Assembly (NCBI GenBank): GCA_005765155.1 | Contig: VCCP01000003.1 | Location: forward strand, 4,030,001 to 4,094,000 | Source of the DNA: Zelopaecilomyces penicillatus | Lineage: Eukaryota; Ascomycota; Sordariomycetes; Hypocreales; Pseudodiploosporaceae | Length of the DNA: 64,000 nt | Reading direction: 5' to 3' | Shown here: piece after piece, positions 21,274 to 32,456 of the stretch | How the letters are laid out: every line of letters starts with the position of its first letter | Position numbering within the stretch: the stretch's first letter is position 1 | Position numbers and translations under genes: made by a program | The notes under the pieces: model-generated | Databases searched by the model: none | What the model was told of the DNA's origin: nothing | Seen by the model: only the letters and a program-made list of their open reading frames with translations

Positions 21274-23337
21274 TTGTTTGTAAACAAAGATGACAATTTT
21301 CCAACACTCCGATTACGAAAGAAACAATATCGTTTCATATGGACATATTCATCACTATGGCGTCGACAGCCACATGAGCCGGTAATCGAAGCCAAATCTT
21401 ACAACCATGTGCCTATCACTATTGTTCTGACAAGCATATCTATAGACAGCATCTGCGAAGTATTCCTAGCTGCATGTTCCTCGGATATCCCCGTGTCAAG
21501 CAGATAAGTGCATGAACCATTCGGTGCGTCGGCCGAAGGCTTGGCTGAGAAGCAAAAAAGTAACATGGGCGGGAGGAGAGTCCACAAACAAATGCAGAAC
21601 ATGTATCTGGGAGGTCTGTGAGCGCCTAGGGACAAAGTCTAACTAGCAGTGTGTGGATGATGGACTGAATAAGATGTGATTTCCGTGTAAGTGGTAGAGA
21701 AGCGTGCTTGCTCAGCAGTCCTCGTCTCAATCCATGGCTTGTAATATCGGTTTCTCTCACCATGAATTTCTACATGGCTTCCAAGCTTCTTCCCATTCTT
21801 CGTTCAATCGACGACGATCTGTAAACACCTCATCAAGCTCCGCCGATCAATCATCCAATCGCCATCCTGAAGATTGTTCAATCACATCTCAGGTGCATTT
21901 TGATAGTCAAGTTAGCAGCAAGCTCAGCTGGCAACATCCCATGGGCGGCCTACAGGTAGGTGCCCGTTCTGTCCGTTTGTTGGCCAAACAAGCATGGCCC
22001 GATAAACAAACTTTTCTCCCTGCGGAGCCAATACGTTTGCCTAATCCCTGTGGTCCCTTTCCCTTCGATCCTCCCGGTCGATCGGGCCATGATGCGGGGG
22101 GTGAGACCTGCAGGCACCGAGCCCAGGGCTTTGCGGTTTTCTTTAGTCTCACCTTTCAGGGACTTTACCTAAATTTGGCCGCCTGGAGCGCTCATTGGTG
22201 CACATCTCTGCATCAACAGCATCCCAAGTGGAACAAAACAAACAAAGGCGAGCTATAGACCCACGCCGCAGTGCTGCGTGACTGTAGGGGGGCGGGAGAT
22301 GCATCAAGCCTCTTTCCTCTGTAGGAAGTCCAAACCCAACTCGGCGTGCTTAACTCGTCAAAAGCTTTGCTGCAAGCAGATGGGGTTCATGGTGTGTCCG
22401 AGACCACCGTTGTGCCATCCAGATGTGAAACGATGAGCTGTGAGGGCATAACAATGAGTGTGGTAACCGTGTACCCGCCCTGCTTTTCCTTTAGCCAGAT
22501 CGCGAGAGAGTCTACCAATCTGGCATTTCTTTGGTATGTTGCCAGATTCATCTGATCTGAAGCCGGAACAGCCGTTGCTGCGATGAGAGTAAACAAACAA
22601 AGTCGGTACCAGTGATGGAGAGAGACCATGTCTTTGCTAGTGCCGAGGCGAAGCCATGGGACTGGTCCGGGTACAATCCGATGGGCTTCGGAGCCCCTCG
22701 CCGCCCAATTTAGCGAAATCTTGTACCCATGTGTGCCCAACTCTGACATGAAGGGTGAGCATTAAACCGAAATGCAATTATACACCCAATGTATATCAGT
22801 AGGCGATGGAAGCGATGGCTCCCTGTTCCCTCTTTTCTCGAACAAGTTCCCACTCCATACAAGCTCAGTAACCGGACGGCCCAACATCACCTCGTGTAGC
22901 AGAGCAGTCGAGGATCAGGGCACTCGAAGCGCCTGCACCATTCATGCCCCATTCGATCTCTATCACCATCAACGATAATTTTAATACATTTTTTGTCTTA
23001 TGAGCTCTAACCACTTGCCCTGTGAGCATGGCAGGTATTCGATGATGTTGCCGCTGGCTTCTACCATGGACGTGGTTAGACTGGTACCAAACACACATCC
23101 AGGCTTCATAATACCTATTGGATCTGCTGATGCCATCTCCCTCAAAGCATCGCTAAGCTACCATAGCATGGTCTGCAGAACATCGCCTCGTGGTATTGCC
23201 ATGAGCTTGTGGGATGTTTGTGTCAGTTCGGTATGTCACTGCCATGATGGGAACTGCGACATGTGCTAGAGGTAATTAGACACCTTCGAGGGTTATGGAG
23301 GTTTTTGTGCCCTTTAATACTCAGAGACGTAAACAAA
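21274..23337. promoter_or_regulatory. Spaced forkhead-like words (RTAAACAAA)
   Basis: GTAAACAAA occurs at 21280-21288, 22589-22597 and 23329-23337, and ATAAACAAA at 22002-22010, all on the plus strand. The first sits in an inverted repeat TTGTTT-GT-AAACAA (21274-21287). RTAAAYA is the core of forkhead-family sites. Three exact 9-mers in about 2 kb is far above the random expectation of well under one. Binding is an inference only. Confidence 0.35.
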
Positions 23338-26179
23338 CATCCACCTCTCGATTGCGTTCATCAGACTGTGTGCCTATTGATATAGCTTTGTCATCGTTAC
23401 TGTCGAGTGAGGCATCTTCGATTCAATGCGCCGTGCTGTCTTTCAACTCTTCTCCGTGGCTTGAGGGTGTGTGCACAGTGTGGGATTTACGGCAGTGCTT
23501 GATGGATCCACCCAGCCGTATCAACAGATTATGTTGATTCCAGGAAAAGAAAGGGTTGCAGGCCAAGGGCAGCGATAAACATTGGTTGATGGCATGCGCA
23601 CATGCACAAAACACTTGCAGATTCTTGAAGCTTCTCTGGATTGTTGGGCTAAACTGAGCCAATGGAAGTAGATTTCTGCGCTGGGTCTGGCAGCTAATTA
23701 ATTGTTACAGTTTGGATTTGGCGATGCTTCGCTCCTACCCTGCAGCACGCCTGGCAAGTATCTCGTGACAATTGGAATTTGGAAGGAGCCCTGCAACGAG
23801 CACAAAGAAGGGTACTCGTGTTACACGATATATCTGATTGTAAGCGATTATAGACCTAGGTATTGTTTATTTAAAGGAATAATCGTACATCAAAGCTTTC
23901 CAGACGACGATATGTCAAGCCATGACATCACGCCTTGTGTATCTGTCCAGGTACGCTACCAGATGCATCAAGGGCTTGCTTGAAAAACGGTGCCCCTCTT
24001 TTTATTTTTACGAGATACATGCACAAACTCATAACTCATGCATCTGCATAAGGTACCTAGGCACGGCACGTATACACCGGACTCTCACAGCCAAGAGAAT
24101 ATTGATAGAAAAGAGACGCATCAGTTACTCACAGAGACCGACAATGACAGATAATCCACTCGGTTTGAGAAATGCATAACCGACCAACAGCCTCGCATGT
24201 TGGCTCATCGGCCACCTCCAACACTCTTCCAGTATCAACATGAGAAGACATGGCGAAAAATGGTCGCCCAACTCCTTCCATCAACACTGATTTTTGAACC
24301 ATTGATTAGCGTGTTATCGAATTTGTGCAGCGACTAGGCTATTACAAATTTGAGTATTTGTCCCCCGTCCAAAAAGGGAGAAACTCTGTTTTGCAGATAC
24401 AAACCATGCTGCTTTTTCCTTTATGGGCAAGACGCGAAGCCCTTCAGGGCTGGCTGGGCTGGCTTGGCTTGGCTGGTACTACCGATGGCGACGAGCTTAT
24501 TTCTTCAGGGTGCCGATGCTCAACAACGATTGGACGGGATATGCTGGCTTGGGCTACCAACCGTCTGGGGCCGACCCGAGGATCCCGTCCCTCCCTTTCA
24601 GCATTCATGCTGCTTCCCGTGCCCTTGCGAGGCACAAAGAGACCTGGAATGCCGAATACTCGGGTCTTTGTTGAATGAGTCGCAAGGAGAAGAAGCTGCA
24701 AGGCACAGCCATCTGCCCCTGGAAGAAATGGCATACGAAATCGCGCAACGCAGCCCGACGCGGTTCTGATGAGGTTGTACCATTACAGATACAAAAGCAA
24801 TAATCAGCCCTTGCACGCGCTGCTCTGGTGAGTTCCTGAGCAACAACATGAACTAGGGCCCGACAGAATTGAAGCATCATTACCAAAGGGATGGTTCATC
24901 CTTCAAAGCTCTAAACGGCTACGCATCGGCTCGTACGTAGTATATGAACAGATGTTGCTCTGAGGCAAGAATAGGGTACTCCATATTCGTTGCTCTTGAT
25001 GTGACTTGGCTTGGAGCTGAGGTACTAACAAGTCAAGTTCGTAAGGAGATAGGAAAAACATGTACATACCATAGGAACGGAGACAAGGAATGGAGAACCG
25101 GGACTGAGGCGCGTTTTGCGACAAACCATCAAACCTCGACCTCTCATTCGCTTGTTCGCGGTGCTCAACTACTGTACACGTGTCTGTGTATTGCGTGGTA
25201 TTCTCATTAATTTAAGTAAACGACGTTCGGGTGCTCTTCGACCGCAACGACCTGTAGTTATGTCAGCAGTGGGGGCGCGAGTGCAATATCCTCATGGACT
25301 GAAATCGTCATCGCAGTTGCCAATTATTCCACTCTGCCAATTGATCCTTCCCAAATGCCCGCTTGGCCTGCAACAAGCGTCGGAATAACTGCATGATGAA
25401 AGGACCCGAGTGGGCGGAGGCTTGCGCTTGTGCAAGAGGTTGCGCCGTCCAGATGGTTGTTAATTAGCGCCCCTCCAGATATTACAGCACATGTATCTAT
25501 GCGTCAAGGTACCGTGTGGCACACGATTAACCTGCGGGTGACGATGTATCTTGAGGTGCAGGATACGAGATGCGCTGGCGAGTCAAACCCCCATTTCATC
25601 CATCTCGTCGTTGCACTGCTGTGGCCGCCTCCCCGCCATCCATCCATGATCCCCCCCCCTTCCATCTCTTTCTCACGTCTTTCCACGTCTTCATCTCTCC
25701 ATTGCTGCCCTGCGCGATGAAAGCGCAACGATCGATCTAGACAGAGGCCAACAGCGGCCAAACAGAAGACAGGCTTTGGGACGCAATTGGGCCCAAGAAT
25801 GGTCCCGGGAGCCCGGTTGCAGCCCGAAGCCCCGCCCACTGAGCACCGCTGGCTGACCATCTGACCTGCCTGTGTGTTGCACTGAGGTGCACCCCATAGC
25901 ACTGCGCTGCTCTGAGCCCCCTGGGAAGGCCTGAAGCTATAGAGCCAAGGTGGTGCTGCTCTGGCCCCTATGCGGCTCGTCGGTGTCAAATTACAGTGGT
26001 GCGTGTCCCTGTATTACCCAGGAACCGTAGGCCTGCCCGGACTCAGTTGCGCCTAATACTGGACACCTAGGCACTGAAAACCATTGAAACCAAGCTTTCG
26101 GGACAGGACAGAAGAGCAACGCGCGCACGAGCTTCCAGCGCGAACACGAGCGAGTATCGCACACAAGCACAGGCACAGA

Positions 26180-26180
<1 letters not shown>

Positions 26181-26231
<51 letters not shown>
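26181..26231. repeat. Hexanucleotide array (GGCACA)n
   Basis: A pure period-6 run of 8.5 units, with degenerate copies extending back to about 26163. The minus strand would read as Val-Pro repeats, but no gene context supports translation. It lies about 700 bases before the gene at 26939. Confidence 0.95.
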
Positions 26232-26938
26232 AGCACCGGCAGACCCGCCCGACCGCTGGGCATGCACCACGCAGACAAAAGGAGATTGCTGCTGCTTCAC
26301 GTCCAAGGTCAAGTTTCTTCTTCTTGCTCTTCCGGCCTCCCGACGACCGCGACGGGGCTTTCGCGACCGCTATTTGAGGGCCAATTGGGTGCGCGGCTCG
26401 TGGCGCTGCGCCTGATGCTGGTGCTGGTCGTCACCAGCCCCCCATTTTCCAGTCAGCTTTTTTCCTGCCACCACATTTTGACATCGCAGGGGCCCTTGCG
26501 CTACCCGTCGCTCTGCTGTTGCTTCTGCTGCCACTCTACCTTTGCAGTTGCTCTCTCTCACAAGACAGACGGCTTTGGCTTCAACGTCAACTCCCAACGC
26601 GCAGGGCGGTTCTTTACCTTTCCTGCATAGCTCAACTCCAGCCAGCCACTGCACCCATTGACTTCTCACATCTTCATTTTCTCGCCCCCTTGGCCCGCCT
26701 TTTTTCAGGGTCCTGGTCTCTCCCTTAGCATTCAAGTCGAAGCCGCTTGGCGCAGCCCATCCGTGTCTTCAACAATCAACGTCTTGCTCTTGTAGCTCCA
26801 GCATCTTGGTGCTTCGGGCCGTCACCACGAAGCATACTGGGCACAGCCCGGTCGCATCGTGTTCAGCGACCCAGAGTTCTGCAGGATAGTCTCTATTGCA
26901 GCATCGCCACCAGCAATTGGCGGTGGTGAGCCGTCAAC

Positions 26939-29233
26939 TTGTCGACCTCTCCAGAATCAGGCGGTGTCGCAGAATTGTCTCAACCACAACCTCCCGCTTT
27001 TAACGACCGCCACGAATCCTACGAATATACGCCTTACCCCAAGCAACGCCAGCAGCCGACGCTGCAGCCGCAACAAACACCGCCAGATTCCATCAGCAGG
27101 ACCTCTACACCGTCTTCCATAAACAGAGCTCTTCGCCGGACACCGCGATTCGAAGCTACTCCAAGCCCTGAGCCGCGCCAGGTGCATATCGCTGCCGCTT
27201 CAGCTGGCTTCAGTCCCATAGTTGCTTCTCCTGACGCAGCTCGCCAAATCTCTCCAGCCTCTGGACTTGCCTCTTCTCTGTTTGAAGCAAACCAAGAACG
27301 AGACGCTCGTCATCAAAAGCACCCCCAGGATCTGACTGAAGACGAGGAGTCCTCTGACCGACCAACTCCAGGCCCGTCTTCCAGCCGCGTAGACCAGCGG
27401 CATCTGCCTGCAGTGCTCCAAATCTCCAAGCACACGCATAGTGCAATTCTTTACGCTCTCGAAGAGGCCCTCCGCCATCCCAACCCCTTTACTAGTGACA
27501 TTGTGGAGGAAACAGCCAGCATGTCGGATCTTATGACCGCCAGTGGCATGCCCGTCATGTCCAACGGTAAGGGCCCTATCGTAGTTACCTCAGCAGTTCG
27601 TCGACCAACAGCCGCCCCGGCACCGACGAGCTCTCCATCAGGTATCAGAGGGCCTAGGATGATTATGCAGGAGAGAGCTGCCAGAGAGGCAAGGCAGAGA
27701 GCAGAGGCAGAACAGCTGGCCATGGAACGGAGTCGTGCAGAACAGGAAGCGCGCTTATTGGAAGACACCCGAAGGCGAAATGCGGAGCGTCGATCTGCTG
27801 GCGTTGCAGCCAGGCAAGGCAATAATCCCGAGTCACAACAAGCTCATGGTACTCATCAACACGGCCAAGCAGCATTAGGAACATCTCACGCCGCTCAGGC
27901 GCCCAGCCAACCACCACCATCTCAACAGCAGCAACAACAACAACAACAGCCATCATCTCAACAACGCCCCTCATATTCTTCAACAAACCAGCAATCACCT
28001 CCTCGAGCCTACCAAGGCCAGGGTGCTTCACATCCCCAACAGCAAACCTCTGGCACTCGTCCTGCCGAAACAACAGTGGCGCATAGTGCAGAGGCCGCAA
28101 AGCCGCGAAATTCCTTCCCTCATGCGTTTGAACGGTGGGAGACATTATCAGCACACTGGGAAGGGTTGACAAGCTATTGGATACGAAAACTCGAGCAAAA
28201 CAAGGACGATATTAACCGTGATCCCATGAGCCAACAACTGGCTCGTCAAGTGACTGATCTTTCTGCCGCTGGAGCCAACCTTTTCCACGCAGTTGTCGAG
28301 CTGCAGCGGTTACGAGCCAGCTCTGAACGCAAGTTTCAAAGATGGTTTTTCGAGACGAGAGCCGAGCTTGAACGTGCCCAGGAAGTAAATGCAATGCTTG
28401 AAGCTGCTCTGGAAAAAGAGCGTAGGGATCGCGAACAGGCCATCCGAGATGCCGTCGACCATGAGCGTGGTATTTCCAAGACCCAAATGCAACTAGTGGA
28501 GATGCGTAAAGAACTTGCCATTTCCAAAGAAGAAGCACGCCGGGCATGGGAAGAACTAGGTCGACGTGAACAAGAGGAGCGAGATAGGACCTTTTCTCTC
28601 CAGTCGGGACAGCCCACAATTGTCGGCGGAGTTCAGGTGGTTCCAATGACACAAGGTGCACCCAGTCGGCACACAAGCACCCAAGAACATTCCTCCTACC
28701 AAGCTGGTGAATACGGACAGGCCTATCCAAGGGAACAGGCTCAAGCTTCACGGTCACCCCCTACGGCTGGCGGCGGTGGCACCGCGCAAGCCGGGCCGAG
28801 TCGGCGTGCCGGTGGCTCCGAGGGTGGTTACAGTGAAGGTGAGTACGTTATTGACGCGCAAGGGAATTTTATCCTGGATGTCCATGGCAATAAAATTCCT
28901 TTCCCCGCGCAGCCTTCTACATGCTCGGGTTCTGATCTGGATGCAGAAGACTATGACACGCCTGCAACCACGAATCCTCCGAGTGGCGGCGGACACGAAG
29001 TACCGACGGCTGGTACACCTCAAGGCCAATGGACTGGCGCATACTCTAATCCCGCCCAAGGCCAGGGTCAAGGCCAGGGCCAAGACCAAGGTCAGGATTA
29101 TTCAGGACAGGGTTATGGAACTCCTGGGTGGGAAACACTACCTAGGCATCATCATCCAACTAGACTGAGTGATGTCATTGAGGAGGAAGATGAACGCAGC
29201 CGAACAAGCGCTAGTCAGATGAGTCGAGGCTAG
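26939..29233 (+). CDS. Coiled-coil protein with unusual start (TTG or ATG 27521)
   Basis: Not recognised by name. The open frame (764 residues counted from TTG 26939) has an N-terminal disordered Gln/Pro part. A helical segment follows (around LQISKHTHSAILYALEEAL, residues about 160-178), then an Arg/Glu-rich helix near 240-290 and a CAA/CAG-coded poly-Gln run near 330. The main coiled coil spans roughly 390-560 (HAFERWETLSAHW onward), followed by a Gly/Gln-rich tail with GQGQGQ repeats. The upstream in-frame stop is TGA 26927-26929, and there is no ATG in any frame from 26418 to 27520. ATG 27521 (residue 195) would give a 570-residue short form. The TTG has an ATG-like context (A at -3) and the following STSPES looks like a true N-terminus. 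A missed upstream exon is the alternative. Confidence 0.75.
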   Translation: MSTSPESGGVAELSQPQPPAFNDRHESYEYTPYPKQRQQPTLQPQQTPPDSISRTSTPSSINRALRRTPRFEATPSPEPRQVHIAAASAGFSPIVASPDAARQISPASGLASSLFEANQERDARHQKHPQDLTEDEESSDRPTPGPSSSRVDQRHLPAVLQISKHTHSAILYALEEALRHPNPFTSDIVEETASMSDLMTASGMPVMSNGKGPIVVTSAVRRPTAAPAPTSSPSGIRGPRMIMQERAAREARQRAEAEQLAMERSRAEQEARLLEDTRRRNAERRSAGVAARQGNNPESQQAHGTHQHGQAALGTSHAAQAPSQPPPSQQQQQQQQQPSSQQRPSYSSTNQQSPPRAYQGQGASHPQQQTSGTRPAETTVAHSAEAAKPRNSFPHAFERWETLSAHWEGLTSYWIRKLEQNKDDINRDPMSQQLARQVTDLSAAGANLFHAVVELQRLRASSERKFQRWFFETRAELERAQEVNAMLEAALEKERRDREQAIRDAVDHERGISKTQMQLVEMRKELAISKEEARRAWEELGRREQEERDRTFSLQSGQPTIVGGVQVVPMTQGAPSRHTSTQEHSSYQAGEYGQAYPREQAQASRSPPTAGGGGTAQAGPSRRAGGSEGGYSEGEYVIDAQGNFILDVHGNKIPFPAQPSTCSGSDLDAEDYDTPATTNPPSGGGHEVPTAGTPQGQWTGAYSNPAQGQGQGQGQDQGQDYSGQGYGTPGWETLPRHHHPTRLSDVIEEEDERSRTSASQMSRG

Positions 29234-30161
29234 GAATCCGACTGATCCAACATTGACATAATGGAGTTTTGTTTTTTCCACGGCGTTTTTTTTTTTTTGC
29301 ATTTTATCAGTCGACATTCAACCCTTCATCGCAGCCTCTGCACCGCTCTTGTGACAGCAAGATGGAAAACCAGCAGTCCGATACAAATATCCTGAGTTGG
29401 ACGAACGTGAACTCTGCTAAGCTGCCACTCCCACCCATCCCAGAGGCATAATGAATATCACAGACCTGTATGTTGTTGATTATTGAAGCCGTCATGGGGA
29501 AAGGGGAGGGGGAGTTGGGATGGGAGTCATGTTGCAAGCGATGCGACCTGAATTATGCTTCGCTCATTTTTTTGTCTGGTATGATGATAGTGAGTTGCAT
29601 TGGCTGGTATGCGGGTCATGATATGGTTTGCATTGCTTTTTTATTCTTTAATTGTTATTTTTCACTGTTTTGGCACTCTTTCTTATGAGGGAAACATACA
29701 TATGACTTTGGATTTTTTTTATTTTATTCTATTTTTCAGGGAGAAGAAGGGAGCAAAAAGACTGCATATGCCACGACTTCATGGATAAACGGAGGGGAAG
29801 TAGAAGAAAGACGAGCTGGGTGAGGATCAGTATCCTGGCTCTTGTTACTCATTTTTGCTAGGTGGTGTCAATAAGTTGTGGGAGTTGCTTGCGACTGGAG
29901 AAGGAGTTGGATGCAGAGTGTTCATGTAAATGCTTTACGAATAATTCATTAGATATGGCCGCTCTTCTCTTGTAATGACAATACGTGTACTCAAATCAGC
30001 TGCGTCTCATGAAAGTGAAGTTCTCTGGTATCTGCCTGCGCATTCCAAGCTCTATCGAATATAAAACATCTACTACAGCTGTCTATTTGGCAAATCCAAT
30101 AACATGATGCTGGGAGGGTTGGCTTCTCCTGTCCGCGAGAGTGAGCTTGAGCAAGACAACG
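29234..30161. other. Spacer between convergent genes
   Basis: About 930 bases with the 3' UTRs of the coiled-coil gene and the minus-strand transporter. T-rich runs at 29287-29299 and 29710-29740. No gene was recognised. Confidence 0.5.
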
Positions 30162-31937
30162 TCATCGTCGAACGCCCCAGCCGTCATCTAGCAAAGCCGT
30201 CGCCTCCTCCAGACTCAAACCTGCTGTCTCGGGATATATATGCCAGACCAGCCCGTACCCGGCACCGCAGATCGCCGCATACAGGACAAACGTCCAAGAC
30301 GGACTTAACGCATCCATGAGCGGCAAGAACGTCAGACCCAGTATAAAATTGGCCGCCCAATTTGTCGCCGTGGCAATCCCACTGCCGACTGAGCGCACAG
30401 CAAGGGGAAACAGCTCGCTCTGCATCCAGGGGACATTACCGAGGCCGATGGCGTACGAAGCCACATATACCATGATGCTAAGCAGGATGGCCGTAGCAGC
30501 AGTTGTGCTGTCCTGCCCTGCGGCCTTGAGGCCATCGGTGATGGCCGAGGTATGGTCGAGGGACAGGAATGAGAAGCCGAGAGCGGCAAGGAGGAGTCCA
30601 AGTATCATGAACGGGATGGAGTAGAGCAGTATTCTCCTGCGCCCAATGCGGTCGATAAGCCCTAGAGCTACGAGGGTAAAGACAAAGTTGGTTACTGCTA
30701 CAACCAGCGATGTCAAAGTCGGATTTTTGAATCCCACAATGGTGAAGATGGTGGCGGAAAAATACATGAGAGAGTTCTAGACACAAAAAAGTTAGTAAAC
30801 CGAACCCGAAAACCGGGCACACAAGACCCGCGAAGATCAGCATGCTCCGTCCAAGAACTGGGCAGCACTTACAAAGCCACACAGCTGCTGAAGCCCTTGC
30901 AGTAAACAAGCAATGGCCAATGCACGCCGAGTTTTGCCCTCGCTCAAGAGCTCGTTCAATGAGCCCAGCCAGCTGGACATCCCCGGATGGGCATGTTCCT
31001 GAAGCCGCCTCGACTCCTGCTCTGCGCGCACCTCAATCTCAATCTGTTTGACAACAGCTTCCGCACGGCGGGCGGACAGCGCTTCGCCGCCATTGACCCT
31101 GTGAACGACCATCTTAGCCTCCTCTGAGCGGCCTGCCTTCACCAGCCAGCGTGGTGTTTCAGGCATGGAGGTAATCAAGGCAGCTTGGACGGCAGCGGGT
31201 AAGGCTCCGAGCCCAACCATCCACCGCCAGCCCGTCTCGGGAGAGGCGTAGGCTGAAAACGCCCAGCCGATGATATAAGCCACTACTTGGCCCAGCGTGA
31301 TGAATAGGATGCTAGTTGTAATCAGCCGCCCGCGATGAGAGGCGGGAGCTACCTCGGCGATGTACAGAGGCACGACGAAGCTAGCTGCCCCTACAGCCGC
31401 GCCGATAACGCATCTGCCGGCGACCATGATGGCGACAGTATTGCTAACGGCTTGTACGATCGCACCAGCGATGAAGAGAATATCGGCATAGAGTATGACC
31501 CGCTTGCGGCCAAGCATATCGGCAATGACGGAGGAAAAGGGCGATATGAGCAGCGCAAACAGCGCGGTGGAAGACGTGATGATTGACTTATCCATAGAAC
31601 TAAGCTCCCGATCCGATAGCGACGTGCCGATGGATACTAAAGTTGCAGAGACAACACCAGTGTCATCTATAAAGCCCCAACGAGAAGAGAACGGTTGTCA
31701 GCACCAGGATCCCAGGCAAACGTGATGGGGCAGAGAGGGAGGAAACTTGCATCCAAACAAGAGACCACTGATCCCGGCGGCAAAAGTTAGCAGCAGCATG
31801 AAGATGCCAGGCCCAGCCTCCGTAGCTTTGTCCTCGCCAGCATCGCTCGCAGTTTCTGGTGCGGCATCGTCGACATCGTAGCGGAGGTCATCATCGTCGC
31901 GGCCATGGGCGATGAGAGGTGCTTGAGAGCTATCCAT
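30162..31937 (-). CDS. MFS sugar/inositol transporter (sugar porter family)
   Basis: A 12-helix plasma-membrane transporter, 531 residues, closest in pattern to fungal myo-inositol (Itr) carriers. Minus-strand exons are 31937-31751, 31666-30873 and 30776-30162. The first intron (31750-31667) starts GCAAGT and ends ATAG. Only this GC-AG splice gives the invariant LLFGYDTGVVS. The second intron is 30872-30777 (GTAAGT...CTAG) and restores LCGF-NSLMYFSATIF. Visible sugar-porter signatures are DMLGRKRV, GRCVIGAAVG with PLYIAEVAP, PETPRWL, DRIGRRR and PETAGLSLEEA. The N-terminus is a 45-residue acidic cytoplasmic tail. Exact substrate (inositol versus a hexose) is inferred from overall pattern only. 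Confidence 0.9.
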
Positions 31938-32456
31938 GCTGCTGAATGGAGTGAGGCGGTTCTCTCAGCGGCCGCGGAGCTGTTCGTTCGTGCCCATCAG
32001 CCAAGTGCTCTGGCAGAAAGGAGTAGCGTGAGGCGGAGCAGCGCAGGTTTTAGGTGTGGAAAGGCGTGGTAATAAGATATCTCGTTCGTTGTTCGTGCGT
32101 GTTGGGTCAAAGTAATTAACGGATGATTTACTTCGTTGTCGTTGTCAGACTGTCACTGGACCAGCAACCAGGGCCACGCTAGTAATTGGATCCTTGTCGG
32201 TTGTTGCTTTAGCGGTTCTGGGGTTTCTTATCGCCTGAAACGCCCTCCTATCGCTGGTGGAGTAAAAGTAACATGATGCCGTACTGCCTTTGTGCCATTT
32301 GGTTGTGAGGGAGCTCCTCTTAATTACAAGGCTGCACCAGGCATCTTGAGATGCCCTCAATTTCATCTCGCTTTTGCGATGCAATCAACCGACAGAACCA
32401 GTATACTAGCACCCACCAGCAGCACCTCAGGCATCCCCCGCATATCCTCTTTCTTC
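31938..32456. other. Transporter promoter region
   Basis: About 520 bases between the minus-strand hydrolase stop and the transporter ATG, so the transporter promoter and leader plus the hydrolase 3' UTR. No clear site was recognised. Confidence 0.5.

Larger units (their letters stand above)
20913..26938. other. 6 kb gene-free spacer between divergent genes
   Basis: The longest gene-free stretch in the window, between the starts of two diverging genes. Six-frame reading gives only short frames without domains; the longest, 21704-22258, has no ATG start and a random-looking composition. It includes several forkhead-like words (separate entry), a GGCACA hexanucleotide array at 26181-26231, and a pyrimidine-rich segment from 26290 to 26720 that resembles a long 5' leader of the gene at 26939. 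Long spacers like this in fungi usually serve complex promoters or carry unannotated long non-coding RNA. Neither can be shown here. Confidence 0.55.

Noticed and set aside
21704..22258. 184-residue open frame in the 6 kb spacer
   Set aside because: No ATG at its start, composition looks random, no domain or splice partner.
25991..26312. Val-Pro or Ala-Cys repeat frames on the minus strand
   Set aside because: They are translations of the GGCACA hexanucleotide array, open only because of the period of six.
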